Source: Mixophyes australis (lineage: Eukaryota; Chordata; Amphibia; Anura; Limnodynastidae). Taken from it: 64,000 bases of DNA. The DNA is taken from the NCBI GenBank assembly GCA_036250195.1, contig JAVHZZ010000006.1, positions 163,643,724 through 163,707,723 on the forward strand. The letters are read 5' to 3'. The notes beneath the pieces are model-generated. The model saw only the letters and a program-made list of their open reading frames with translations, did not search any database and had not been told where the DNA came from. Positions within the stretch are counted from its first letter, which is position 1. Every line of letters starts with the position of its first letter. Shown here in pieces: positions 22,685 through 33,193 of this stretch. The position numbers were made by a program, and so were the translations under genes.

Positions 22685-23342
22685 AAAGTAGAATCGGAAA
22701 GGTGGTAAGGAGATGATGGGCGGACAGGATTGGTAGTGTGGAACGAATCATGATTATAGGTGTTTGGTCCCTGGGGGGAGGGGGCAAGAACCAGCAGGGG
22801 TTGATTGGTAAGTATGGTGAAATTAATTCACCCTATATATTAATGGGGTTACCATCGACAATAATCCCCTTTGAGGGAGCTTGCTTATCAAATATTTACG
22901 TGGTATTCCCTGTTCTGGTAACCCTATCCTCAGATCACATTACCAGAACAGAAGCATTAAAAAAATGTTTTGTTTTTTTTTAATTTAAAATAAACTTCTT
23001 TGAATAAAGTTTATTTTCTATTGTTACTTAATTATACAGAGGCCAGTGCTGTCACACTTCTTCCCCTTGAACCGCTGTTTTCAAATTTTCCACTGCTGGC
23101 TCAATTCAGTGAACATGTCAGATAGGCAGAGGAAGATCTGAAAACAGTTTAGGTGGGAGAGTGATGCTGATGCCCGACAGTGGCACCCATATAATTAAAA
23201 AGTACATAAAGAAAATAAACTTATATAATTATAAAACACTGAACTTGAATGTACCTTTCTCTGGTCTTTCTCTCTGTTTCTCTCCTTCTCTGTTGCTATT
23301 TTTATCTTTCTTTGTTATTTTTTTCTTCTCAAGATATTTGGG
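22685..23342. other. No recognisable feature
   Basis: AT-rich in its second half, with pyrimidine-rich sequence near 23260-23335. No coding or repeat signature is recognised. Confidence 0.45.
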
Positions 23343-23350
23343 GGAGAGGG

Positions 23351-23963
23351 CATACTTGCCAACTTTTCCTCGTTGGCTTCAGGGAGATCCTGAAGGAGGT
23401 GGGCGTGCAGGGGCGGGGCTTGAAGAATCGCTTAATTTTGGTCCTGCCCCCTAAACGATTGTCACAATTTTGGCCAATTACAACAGGGGGCGGGACTAAG
23501 ATGACGCGGTATTTGCATCATCAAGCCCCTCCCCCGTCACTTATATATTGCGGGGGCAAGAACCGGGAGGTTGCCCTGCTCTTTTGGGAGGTCTCCCAGA
23601 AATGTGGGAGTCTCCTGGACATTCCGGGAGAGTAGGCAACTATGCGTTAAAGAAAAGAAGCTAATGAATCTCTAGAGACTGAAGTGTCTTTTACATTTCT
23701 GTCTCCATTACTGAAGTCCTGTTGTCTTACCTGTCAGTCTTTGATTAAATCTTGGTCTCCATGAAAATGGCCACCTCCATAGGCATCAATACATGGACAT
23801 AGGACACAATTTCTGAACAGTGTCATCATGCCACAGATGGCGAAGCCAACCACTTCTTGTACTGGCTCAGCATCAGGGAGAATGCCATACTCTTCAGGGA
23901 GTGAGCGAGATCACCCCTATTTCAGGGAGTCTCCCTGACATTCAGGGAACATTGGCAAGTATG
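23351..23963. mobile_element. hAT MITE, CATACTTGCC family, 613 bp composite
   Basis: A perfect 8-bp duplication GGAGAGGG lies at 23343-23350 and 23964-23971. The termini are CATACTTGCCAACTTTT and ACATTGGCAAGTATG. The GTGGGCGTG and GGGAGTCTC blocks are family-typical. An internal end-like sequence GAGTAGGCAACTATG at about 23631-23645 and another start near 23889 suggest two family copies fused inside one insertion. Confidence 0.85.
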
Positions 23964-23971
23964 GGAGAGGG

Positions 23972-24612
23972 GGGCCTCCTAAGGACAATGAAGCTCTTAA
24001 TAGTAAGAAATATGCAACATACTGGACAGTGTATTCTGAAAATTGTTCTATAACTGCAGGCTAAAAATAACCATCAGAGACCCCTCTAAGTAAATTGTGT
24101 ACAAACATTTAGGGTATTTCCCCCATAGATTACATATTTAGCTATCAGGACTCATCCCCATCTTCAGAGATACTCCTGAAGTAACGGTATTTCAATGGAG
24201 TAGCACGCTTGGAATATGCCCCCATATTGAGAGGAATGGTCACTGCATGGTGCAGTGCGGCTATGTGGGAGTGGAAAGGAGGTGACCACATGCATGTCTG
24301 CAATCGGGTGAGCTGAGTAAAAAGTGTGAAACCTGTGTGATGATGAGTCTGTGGAAGCAGAAGCAGGTATGTATCTTAGAAAAACATGCTGATATTTCCT
24401 CATTATTGTGCAGTAGTTTGAAGAGATGGAGAGGTAGCATTATCATCTAATTTGCAGGAAACTGTTTTTTTTATATGTGTGAATATACTTTTGAACATTA
24501 TCCTAATCCATGTACTAAATTGTGCTAGAGCAGGCCACCAGGGGATCCTTCATACTGGCATCAGACCTGTTCCTAGACCCGCCCCAGCCCCTCATCTATG
24601 TAGCATGTCACA
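23972..24612. other. No recognisable feature
   Basis: No TE ends or coding signature are recognised between the MITE and the hAT at 24621. Confidence 0.45.
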
Positions 24613-24989
24613 GTTACAACTAGAGATGGTCACTGACCCCCGTGTTTTGGTTTTGGATTCGGTTTTGGATCTGGATTACCGTCGTGTTTTGGTTTTGGTT
24701 TTGGTTTTGCAAAACCGCCATTGCGGGTTTTGGTTTTGGTTTTGTTTGGTTTTGTTTTGCTATTTTGTTGGAAAATACATGTTTTTGTGCCTAAAATAAC
24801 CCAATTTAGTGCTCCAACTGTTTTAGAGATAAGTAATCTAATTGTTGAGGTAATAAATCATCCAAAAAAACTGTTTAATTCTTCGTTGGTAGGCCTTCAT
24901 TTATTCTACACACAAAACAGATTGTCTTCCTCTCCATCTATGCATATTGGCAATGCAGCCATCGTCTTTGGATGTATATTACACCCTAC

Positions 24990-25430
24990 ACTTATAGTTA
25001 AATATGTAAAGAAATGGAAAAAGACAGTTTGCTTTCTGTCTCTATAGGCCCCCCTCCACTTTTTTAAGAAAACAAAAAATTCAGCCATTATAGACTGTAC
25101 AATATTAATTGACATGGAGAAAGCCAGTTTGGTTTCTGTCTCTCTAGGCCCCCCTCCACTTGTATAAAATACCAAAAAATCCAGCCGTTATAGACTGTAC
25201 AATATTAATTGACATGGAGAAAGCCAGTTTGGTTTCTGTCTCTCTAGGCCCCCCTCCACTTGTATAAAATACTAATAAATTCAGCCGTTATATACTGTAC
25301 AATATAAATTGAAATGGACAAAGGCAGTTTGGTATCTGTCTGCATCAGATCCTCTCTCCACTAGGAGTAAAATAGAAAACTATTCAGCCGTTATATAATC
25401 TAGAATATAAATAGAAATTGAGAAAGGCAA
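24990..25430. repeat. 100-bp tandem repeat, left array, about 4 copies
   Basis: GGCCCCCCTCCACTT recurs at 25047, 25147 and 25247, exactly 100 bp apart; a diverged copy lies near 25347 and half a copy after it. The shared core includes AAGCCAGTTTGGTTTCTGTC and ATTCAGCCGTTATA. The array runs into the 3' end of the orphan ORF. Confidence 0.92.
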
Positions 25431-26043
25431 TTTGGTATCTGTCTGCATCATAATCATCAACATCATCATTAGCGCCCTCGTCGCCTACACAAATCTCCCC
25501 CTCATCCTCTTCTAATTCCAAAGTGGCATCCTCAATTTGGGTATCACCGGCTACACTCGGGCTATTAAGGCACACATCAGCAGAATGCTCACGATTAGAC
25601 ATCCCACTGTTGGATGGACTCTCCACAGGGATTGTTGTCATTTGTGAATCAGAGCAAATATTCTCCTGTAATGCCTCACTGTTATCTTGCAGCTCGGCTT
25701 TGACGCGTAACAGTAGTTGTGCACCAATTGTAGGCTGGGTAACTTTTTGGGATCTGCCACTAATAGCCAAAGGTGAAGGCCTCATTCTCTCTTTGCCACT
25801 GCGTGTGTAGAATGGCATGCTTGCAATTTTTTTTTTATCGTCACTTAACTTTTGCTCAGTTACACTTCTTTTTCGCTTCAATACAGTAAATTTTTTTTTG
25901 GTTTTTGTTTTTTGCACTAATTTGAAAACACTCTGTTGTTTGACATCGCCTTGGCCAGATGACGTACTGGGAACACTAACATCAGGACTGGTGACAGAAC
26001 CTGGTTGCTCATTTAGATCATATGTGGACTGCTTTGAATCCAT
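25384..26043 (-). CDS. Orphan ORF inside a hAT element, 219 aa, unknown function
   Basis: This is an uninterrupted ATG-initiated frame of 220 codons, which stands out among the decayed frames around it. The N-terminal part is Ser/Thr/Pro-rich (residues 10-35). Residues about 45-75 are strongly basic (KTKTKKKF, LKRKRS) and could be a nuclear-localisation signal. Residues about 175-200 are acidic (LELEEDEGE, DDVDDYDADR). The last 15 or so codons run into the left 100-bp array, so the natural end may be earlier. Eight 100-bp monomers lie 18 bp upstream of the ATG. The strand is opposite to the transposase of the related hAT. The acidic tail resembles DEGEYDDSV near 38730. I recognise no domain; it may be a fragment of a longer protein. 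Confidence 0.5.
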   Translation of the reverse strand: MDSKQSTYDLNEQPGSVTSPDVSVPSTSSGQGDVKQQSVFKLVQKTKTKKKFTVLKRKRSVTEQKLSDDKKKIASMPFYTRSGKERMRPSPLAISGRSQKVTQPTIGAQLLLRVKAELQDNSEALQENICSDSQMTTIPVESPSNSGMSNREHSADVCLNSPSVAGDTQIEDATLELEEDEGEICVGDEGANDDVDDYDADRYQIAFLNFYLYSRLYNG

Positions 26044-26060
26044 TCTGAGCGCAAACCACT

Positions 26061-26875
26061 GGGGAGTGCTAAAAATTATTTAGTAGATTCTGCTGACAGT
26101 TATGACTTTTGACAGCCAGAAATATTAATGCACAATTAGGGAGGACACCCCAAAAGCACTGAGGAGTGCTAAAAATTATTTAGTAGATACTGCTGACAGA
26201 TATGACTTTTGACAGCCAGAAATATTAATGCACAATTAGGGAGGACACCCCAAAAACACTGAGGAGTGCTAAAAATTATTTAGTAGATACTGCTGACAGA
26301 TATGACTTTTGACAGCCAGAAATATTAATGCACAATTAGGGAGGACACCCCAAAAACACTGAGGAGTGCTAAAAATTATTTAGTAGATACTGCTGACAGA
26401 TATGACTTTTGACAGCCAGAAATATTAATGCACAATTAGGGAGGACACCCCAAAAACACTGAGGAGTGCTAAAAATTATTTAGTAGATACTGCTGACAGA
26501 TATGACTTTTGACAGCCAGAAATATTAATGCACAATTAGGGAGGACACCCCAAAAACACTGAGGAGTGCTAAAAATTATTTAGTAGATACTGCTGACAGA
26601 TATGACTTTTGACAGCCAGAAATATTAATGCACAATTAGGGAGGACACCCCAAAAACACTGAGGAGTACTAAAAATTATTTAGTAGATACTGCTGACAGA
26701 TATGACTTTTGACAGCCAGAAATATTAATGCACAATTAGGGAGGACACCCCAAAAACACTGAGGAGTGCTAAAAATTATTTAGTAGATACTGCTGACAGA
26801 TATGACTTTTGACAGCCAGAAATATTAATGCACAATTATGGGGGACACCCCAAAAGCGCTGGGGAGTGCCAAATA
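26061..26875 (-). repeat. 100-bp tandem repeat, right array, 8 full copies
   Basis: GAGGAGTGCT or a close variant starts units at 26061, 26161, 26261, 26361, 26461, 26561, 26661, 26761 and 26861 (partial), exactly 100 bp apart. The inner units differ at only a base or two; the first and last are more diverged. On the minus strand the array sits between the element's GC-rich end and the ORF start. That is where promoter monomers would lie, which is an inference. Confidence 0.95.
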
Positions 26876-27226
26876 TGAAGAAAAAATAATAAACCTCTAT
26901 CCTCCTCTCTGCACTAGCGATTTTGGTTAGAGCAATTGCAAGAACAATATTGTATTCTCTGTCCCTGCTCTAATTAGCCTATGACTACACCCTGCTCTCT
27001 CCCTCTGTCAAATGGCGATGGATTGCTGTGGAGGCGTGTATTTATAAAGTTGAAGTATCGCGAGAACCGAGTCCCGAGATCCAACGACGTCACAATGACG
27101 TTCGGCCTCGATTTGGATTCGGAATGGGCGGGAGAGTACAGAGCTGCTCAGCTCGGTACTCGGATACCCAAAGTTCGGGTGGGTTCGGTTCTCGGAGAAC
27201 CGGACCCGCCCATCTCTAGTTACAAC

Positions 27227-28396
27227 TCACAATCAGCTATGAAGCAGTTTTCCTTTCTCTCAAACAAAAAAAGGAAAGAAAAAAAAGTGTATCAAAATAT
27301 AGTAATTAAAATTTCTCAAATATTTTTCCTGCTTCTGATATAAGAATTAATGCTCCCCATACTATGAAAGGATATGAGAAGCCACCTAAGTATTCTGTGT
27401 ATAAAAGCACTCAAACTGTGGCCTCATGCTTTTACACTAACCCACCTAATTTTCATAACTACCTTCAGAGAGAAGGTGTTAAAAGAAAACATAGATGATG
27501 CTTGATGACATGATTTAAGATGGGACAACACTTATTATTTTACGATGTCGACACCATTTTTAGTGGACACCTGTGGCACCACAAGTGCCAGCATGTACTT
27601 GTGCCCATGAAATAATAAGTGTTGCCTCTCTCATAAATATATTATTATGCTCCTGTTAGCAATCAAGTAGCCTTGCCCCATAATATAATTCAAAATGTAA
27701 CCCCCTGTCACTGTGTGTAGTATGAGGTGTACAGTTTAGGCAGTACACATCCTTCTCAGCCCTGGTTAGCTCCTGGTGTGGATGTAGATGACCAGAGGGT
27801 CCACGCACATGCAGGTTATTTTGACATAGTCTCTGTGAACATGTTGGGACACAGGTGATGTAACTTGCAGTGCAGTGCAATCAGATGTCTCAATTATTTG
27901 GGCGCCAGACCATCTCTATATAGCAAAATAAACTCTTAATTTACACTTTTTCTTTACCCAGCACATTCTTAAACTGTTGCAGTGATAAAGAAAATATGTT
28001 CAGTTCCTACATACATTTCCTGTCGCCTCCTGCACAGTTCTTAAGGGCCACATGGACAGAATATCAATGGGACAGACACATCCAAAATGGTGGCTCTCTA
28101 GCTCACCCTCAACTCTATCTCACAGCAGTGTTTACTTACCCTCCCTCTGCGAGGGGTTGATAACTCTCTCCTGTTCTCTGCGGGGGTGATATATCTCTCA
28201 ATGTTTGCTGCCTTTCCTTTCTATCATCCTGTCACATTCTGAGGTAATTTATCCTTGAACTCTGTCCCATGTCACTAGTATTCTGTCAGTGTTGTTGTAC
28301 TTTGGCTCCTAGTTTCAGCAGGCGATGGACCAGCTCCCCAGATTACAAGGGGGGTCCCAGGACCTCTTCCCCTCTCTCCTGTCACCCTGGCTGTGA
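27227..28396. other. No gene; contains only a small MITE
   Basis: Apart from the 99-bp inverted-repeat element at 27526-27624, no feature is recognised. The open frame at 27656-27880 is featureless. Confidence 0.45.
27526..27624. mobile_element. 99-bp MITE with 15-bp TIRs
   Basis: CAACACTTATTATTT at the left end and AAATAATAAGTGTTG at the right end are perfect inverted repeats. The interior has further partial self-complementarity (CACCTGTGGCACCACAAGTG). No flanking duplication is clear, so the superfamily is unknown. Confidence 0.75.
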
Positions 28397-28401
28397 CTCT
28401 C

Positions 28402-29109
28402 TGTTAGGAACTCCCAAGTCAGTACAGTGAAACTCGGGAACTACTCTGAAGGCCAGGAGTTTGCTGGAGCCCCTAGTGGTGGGGACAGACTGGGCTGCGG
28501 GCCGACCGAGGGTCGAGTGAAGTATACTGACTTAAAGGAGTTCCCAGAAGTGGAGTGATTGGCGGACTGTAGTTAAGTAGAATCCTAGGTCAAAGGGTCA
28601 CAGGCACAGATGCAATATCCAAAGACAAGCGAAGGGTCAAACACACAGGCAGAGAAGCAAAATCCGAAGTCCAGGCAAAAGGTCGAGGTCAGAAGAGAAG
28701 GGTCACAGGTCCAATAACAAGCAGGGGTCAAAACACGGGTAGTCAAATCCAAGGTAGCAGGAACCAAAACAGATAGCACAATCAGGCAGCAGGACTGAGG
28801 ACAGAACGCTATAACCGGCAGTGAGGCTGCAGACCTCACTGCCTTAAATACACAGAGGGACCAATCAGGGCTTGCCCCTGAAGTATACCCACTTGCAGGC
28901 TAATGCCTGCTAATTCAGCCCACAGGCTGAATTCAATCATAATTTACAAAATGCGCGTGCGCGTCTGGCTCTCTATACCGCCGGGACGCCGCGCTGAAGG
29001 AGCGTCTGACCGTTGCCTTAGCAACGGTCGGGTGCTGGGCGGAAGTGACGTCAAGGTGACGGCCGGGACGCTAGAGGAACCAGGAAGCGAGCCGCGGCGA
29101 CTCGTAACA
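28402..29109 (-). mobile_element. Solo LTR (Gypsy-like), 708 bp
   Basis: On the minus strand it starts TGTTACGAGTCGCCGC and ends GGGAGTTCCTAACA. The perfect 5-bp duplication CTCTC lies at 28397-28401 and 29110-29114. TATTTAA on the minus strand at 28850-28844 leads straight into the promoter inverted repeat at 28843-28817. It is the same family as 29382-30047 and 35776-36561. A CpG-rich block lies at 28950-29100. Confidence 0.92.
28817..28843 (-). promoter_or_regulatory. Promoter inverted repeat of the LTR
   Basis: GGCAGTGAGG, seven bases, CCTCACTGCC: ten of ten positions pair. It adjoins the TATA box on the minus strand. Confidence 0.82.
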
Positions 29110-29381
29110 CTCTCCACACAGGTTCTGAATGCCTTCTCCAAGCCTGATGTTGCTAAGCAACATTCCCAGTGTGTCTCCTCTGGGTCCTAGTGCCAGGTCA
29201 CACACTCACTGGGAGGTGTGAACAACAACACCAGAGTGAGTGTTACATAAAATAATATTATTATTTATTTTTGCCCCCTAAATTAATAAATAAATAAGAG
29301 ATGTTCACTAACCCAAGTATTTTGGTCTTGGTTTTGGATATGGATTAACTTCATGGTTTGGTTTTGACAAAACCTCCTTCG

Positions 29382-30047
29382 TGTTACGAGCCGCGGCGGT
29401 GCCCAGCCGCCGCGACTCTCCTACCTCCGTCCCTATGGCGACCGGAACGTCACTTCCGGGGGCTTGCCTGCCGTTGCCGGGGCAACGGATAGACGCTCCT
29501 CTCTCCAGCGCCGTGTCCCGGCATTACAGGGCAGCCGGGCGCGTGCGCAACATCAGGGCAAGCCTGCGGGCTAATTAACAGCTGGATGTAATTAGAGAGC
29601 TGGGCTCTCATTGGCCTGCTTCAGTATTTAGGGCAATGAGGTCTGCTGCCTCATTGCCGATTATAGCTTCTGTCTCACAGTCTGCTGACCTGCTTGTTCC
29701 TGTTCCTGTGTATTGTATTCTGCTGACCTCTCGTGTATGACCCTTGGCTTGGATTTGGACTTCGCTTGTGTATCCCGTGACCCTGACCTTTGACCTGTTT
29801 ACCGTTTCTCCTGTTTGCCTGTGACCCTTGACCTCGGCCTGTTAACTGGACTTGCTACCTGCTGCCAGCCCTTGACCTCTGCGTGGACCTCACTCAGCTT
29901 GCCTGGGTTCTCCCCAGCCGGTACATACTTCATGACCCTCTGTCAGTCTGCAGCCCAGTCTGTCCCCACCATCAGGGACTCCAGTGAACACCTGATTGGC
30001 AGAGTAGACTCCGGGTTGTGTTGTGCCGGCTGGAGGGGTTCCTAACA
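29382..30047 (+). mobile_element. Solo LTR (Gypsy-like), 666 bp, inside the hAT left end
   Basis: It begins TGTTACGAGCCGCGGCGG and ends GAGGGGTTCCTAACA. Flanks CTTCG (29377-29381) and CCTCG (30048-30052) differ at one base. TATTTA at 29625-29630 and the inverted repeat at 29632-29658 give the plus orientation. The hAT GGTTTTGG-type sequence continues on both sides, so the LTR arrived after the hAT. Confidence 0.88.
29632..29658 (+). promoter_or_regulatory. Promoter inverted repeat of the LTR, with paired substitution
   Basis: GGCAATGAGG, seven bases, CCTCATTGCC. Relative to the other copies, the G at arm position 5 is A and its partner C is T, so complementarity is kept. Confidence 0.82.
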
Positions 30048-30539
30048 CCTCGCATGTTTTGGTTTTGATTTTGGATCTGTATTTTATTGAAAAAATAGCT
30101 AAAATATGCTAAAATCACATAATTTTGCTATTTTTTTGTTCCTACATTATTATTAACCTCAATAATACTAATTTCCAATAATTTCCAGTGAAGTTTGAAC
30201 ACCTCAGAGGTCACAATATTATTTTCATCCACTTTTGGACAAAGACTGCAACGAGCTGGCTGGATGCTAAGCGAAAGTGCAACAACACAAATACACGGCA
30301 GCTCATAGCACATCTAGGAAACATTGCCACATAGCAGTGGCAGAAAAGAAAAGTAATGCAAGATGGAATTGTCCTTGGGCCCTCCCATCCACCCTTATGT
30401 AAGATACTGAAAAGGGCATGTACAGTTTAACAGAGCAAGTGCTCCAGCGACAAGGAGTGCAACTTTTATGGCTGAAGTGCTTGGTTTGTTAGGGCCCCCA
30501 CAAAACAAGCTAACAATGGGCTTAAGGCACCTAAGCAAA
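30048..30539. other. hAT 5' non-coding region
   Basis: This continues the hAT left end after the LTR. GATGGAATTGTCCTTGGGCC near 30363 and the ATTATTAACCTCAATAA block near 30149 also occur in the hAT at 10431-11741 (near 10828 and 10618). No coding sequence is recognised until the BED-like region. Confidence 0.65.
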
Positions 30540-31750
30540 CAGTGCTGTTAATGAACTCTACTGTGGAAAATCATGCACCAGTGGAAGCAGTTCTTGCCAG
30601 TGATAAGAAGAAGGCCATTGTCATGCTTAGGCATAAGACCAAAAAATCCACCTCTTATGCGTGGAATTATTTTTATATAAATCCTGACATCAGTTGTCTA
30701 GCCATTTGTATAATTGTAAAGCCACAGTTAGTAGAGGTAGGGACCTTAACCATCTAGGAACTTCATCCATGTTATGCTATTTGAAGCAAGTTCATGGAAA
30801 GCTTTTGTGAAAATCAGAAAGTTATGCTAAAAAATAACAGCATCAGTTACCTCCCTTCTCTCAGCTAGATCCCAGCACCTCCAATCTACACCCTCAACAC
30901 CTTCATCATCAATATCCTCACAAGTGATCAGAGTTAGTCCTGCATCCAAGTTACTAAGGCGAGATGACTCCTCCACTATCTAGGACTCCTCAGAAGAATC
31001 CTTGAGCATTAGGCCCACTGCTGCTGCTCCTGCTGCTGGGGGTGGATCTTCGACCCAGAAGCAGACCAAGAAGAAGACTACTAGTAGTTTACAACAATTG
31101 ACTGTTAAACAATCCTTTGCAAGAGGAAGCAAGTATGGCAACTGTCACCCAGTCGCACAGCGATCACAGGCGCCATGGCGACTATACTATACTATATATA
31201 TTAGATCTTTGTCCAATATCCACCATTAATGCAGCAGGAATAAGACAGTTAATTGAGGTCCTGTGTCCCCGTTACCAAATTACATCTCAACGCCAATTTA
31301 CTAGACAAGCAATTCCTCATCTGTACCAGGAGGTTACAAAAAATACAATTATTGGGGTCCAAAATGCCATTCTACCCACTGTACACTTAAGCACAGATAT
31401 GGGGACAAGTGGAACTGGGAAAACTAAAGATTATATGACTGACATATATGCTATGACTGACAGCAGGAACAGCAGCAGCATCTAAGAAACAAATCTAGAT
31501 CTTTCAGAGGCAGGCTACTCTGTTTGTCATCTGCTTCACTAAAAGGCATACCGCTGACAACCTGTTTGAAAAACTAAGGAATGTCATTGCAACATGGCTT
31601 GTCCTGCTAGGATTCTCCTGAGGATATGCGATTTCTGATGACGCCACCAATATTGTTAAAACACTACAGCGGGGGGAATTCCATCACATTCCCTGTTTTG
31701 CTTACAGAATCATCTTGGTAGTACAGAATTTTTTACAAACTGGCAGTGAA
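30540..31750 (+). pseudogene. hAT transposase, N-terminal part: BED finger and start of core
   Basis: This is a decayed ZBED-type hAT transposase. A BED-like finger is visible at about 30640-30820 (TSYAWNYFYINPD, then a decayed SMLCYLKQVHGKAF). After a gap, a Thr/Lys-rich linker with QLTVKQSF lies at 31095-31120. The conserved core start follows: RSLSNIHH in one frame, then INAAGIRQLIEVLCPRYQIT at 31225-31285, IPHLYQEVTKNTII and HLSTDMGTSGTGKT. It ends at HIPCFAYRI near 31685-31715, the typical hAT H-IPCFAH motif. There are several frameshifts. A 6.25-kb L1 insertion at 31751 cuts it, and the rest resumes at about 38040. Confidence 0.8.
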
Positions 31751-31774
31751 GGGGGGGGGGGGGGGGGGGGGGGG
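31751..31774 (+). repeat. Run of 24 G at the L1 5' end
   Basis: Twenty-four consecutive G mark the junction between the hAT coding sequence and the L1 5' UTR. Many L1 5' ends begin with G-rich sequence, so this could be an expanded start. Assembly length here may be unreliable. Confidence 0.9.
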
Positions 31775-33193
31775 AAATGGCTTGTGAGCCAATGATGGCG
31801 GACGTGTTTTAGAGCAGCTCTGACCACCACTCTCTCAATCTTCTGTAATTTGGGTGTTTGCCTTACCCCAAACGCCTTGGGTATACACACTGAGCTTCCT
31901 GAGGCTCTGGTGCCCTATTCTATTATCTTGCCCCCTAAAATGTTTCCGTGCCCTGCGGCTCTACAACTGTGTTGAGGACTACTTCTCCTCTCTCAGCCTT
32001 GTGGTCTCGAATGAGACCCAATTCTCGTGGCTCCTTCGTATCTGCCACCAACGCTACCTATTGGACCTGGCTGATGCCCCCCCAAGAGTCTCAGGTGTTG
32101 GATCCGTAATCCGGTCCCACGAGTGGAGACTTTTCCCTGGCCGCTAAAGAGGTCAGTGTGACTGGCTGTCCTGCTCCACCTTCCCCGGCTGGCTCTCTCG
32201 GGAGCTCCCTCTGTACTCTCCTGCGTAATTGAGTACAACCTGAACTCCGGGTCGCCTCGCGTGGAGGGACGTCTGTATCGAGCCTGCCTGCGTGGCCCTC
32301 TTACAACCGCAGCCTGAATTCCCTAACTTGGCAGGGCAGCTGAGGCATCGTTTCAGCCGTACACCACCTCTGCCTTCACCCGGCGGACCACGTTCATCAC
32401 CTCCCCCACCGATGCGTGATGTGTTGGATCTGACCCATATTACAGTTGTGTGCACCTCACGGAAGCTGCAGGCGCAGCCTGCTTTATCAGCCACTGACCA
32501 GCAAACACAACTACGATCATCTGTGTGTCTGCCACAGTGAGTACCGGCTTCTTGCTCTACGCTAACACACTCAGCCTGTACAACACTAGTGTACCTGTAC
32601 AATCCAATTGCACCGATCTAACCACTGTGTTAATTTACTATCTGCAGCTAGGCTGCCACCTAGTGGACATTCGCTATCACTGCAATCAATATACCCATGT
32701 TGTATTGCTCTGTTGGCCTTCAACTCTGTCCAACTACTCCAAGTGACCTTGCCTTTAGTTGTACCATACCGAGGTGACTGAGTTGATTTCATTTCACATG
32801 AAAAATCAAAAATAACATTTAAATTTAAAGAAAAAGCACACAAAAGGGAAAAATAAATAAATAAAAATAAAAAAACCAACAAACAAACATCAAAACAAAA
32901 TAACAACAGATATCCATTAAGAAATTCATAAATTAAGGATATCGGCCTAACCACAACATCGCCAGTCTGTGAAATTCGGTCATTACCTGCACAAGATACT
33001 ATTTCGTTGGCCACTCTGGGCCTTAACCAACTACTATTCTGCCTGCTATTACTCTATCTCTCTAAATTGATGGAGTATGCCTGATTTGTAATGTTGGATC
33101 TGCCACCTATGTTACTATCATTGTATCTACAGTCATCGTGCCTAATCAGTATTTCGCTTTCCCTTGATGGAAGACTCTATTTGGTAGGTCAAA
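31775..33193 (+). promoter_or_regulatory. L1 5' UTR
   Basis: About 1.4 kb precede ORF1, a typical L1 5' UTR length. The start has GAGCCAATGATGGCGG at 31787-31802, close to the YY1-type AAGATGGC site at the start of mammalian L1. The open frames here (for example 32153-32602 minus) show no domain and are treated as chance. Confidence 0.6.

Larger units (their letters stand above)
24621..27218 (+). mobile_element. hAT element, 2.6 kb, with two 100-bp arrays and an orphan ORF
   Basis: The element is exactly bounded by its duplication and 9-bp TIRs. The left end carries repeated GGTTTTGGTTTTGG, as in its relatives at 10431, 29295 and 57447. The right end has the AATGGCGATGG block, GACGTCAC and AATGACGTT motifs near 27085-27103, and a 17-bp palindrome at 27186-27202. 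It lacks the transposase seen in the relative at 30540-38780. It contains a minus-strand ORF at 25384-26043, one array downstream of that ORF and one upstream of it. Confidence 0.92.
24613..27226. repeat. 8-bp target-site duplication of the 2.6-kb hAT
   Basis: GTTACAAC at 24613-24620 and 27219-27226, identical at all 8 bases, directly outside TAGAGATGG and CCATCTCTA. Confidence 0.95.

Noticed and set aside
26061..26875. Possible CRISPR array
   Set aside because: The whole 100-bp unit repeats with no variable spacers, and the sequence is inside a eukaryotic transposon; it is a tandem repeat.
32153..32602. 149-codon minus-strand frame
   Set aside because: It lies in the L1 5' UTR upstream of ORF1, with no motif; GC-rich sequence easily stays open by chance.
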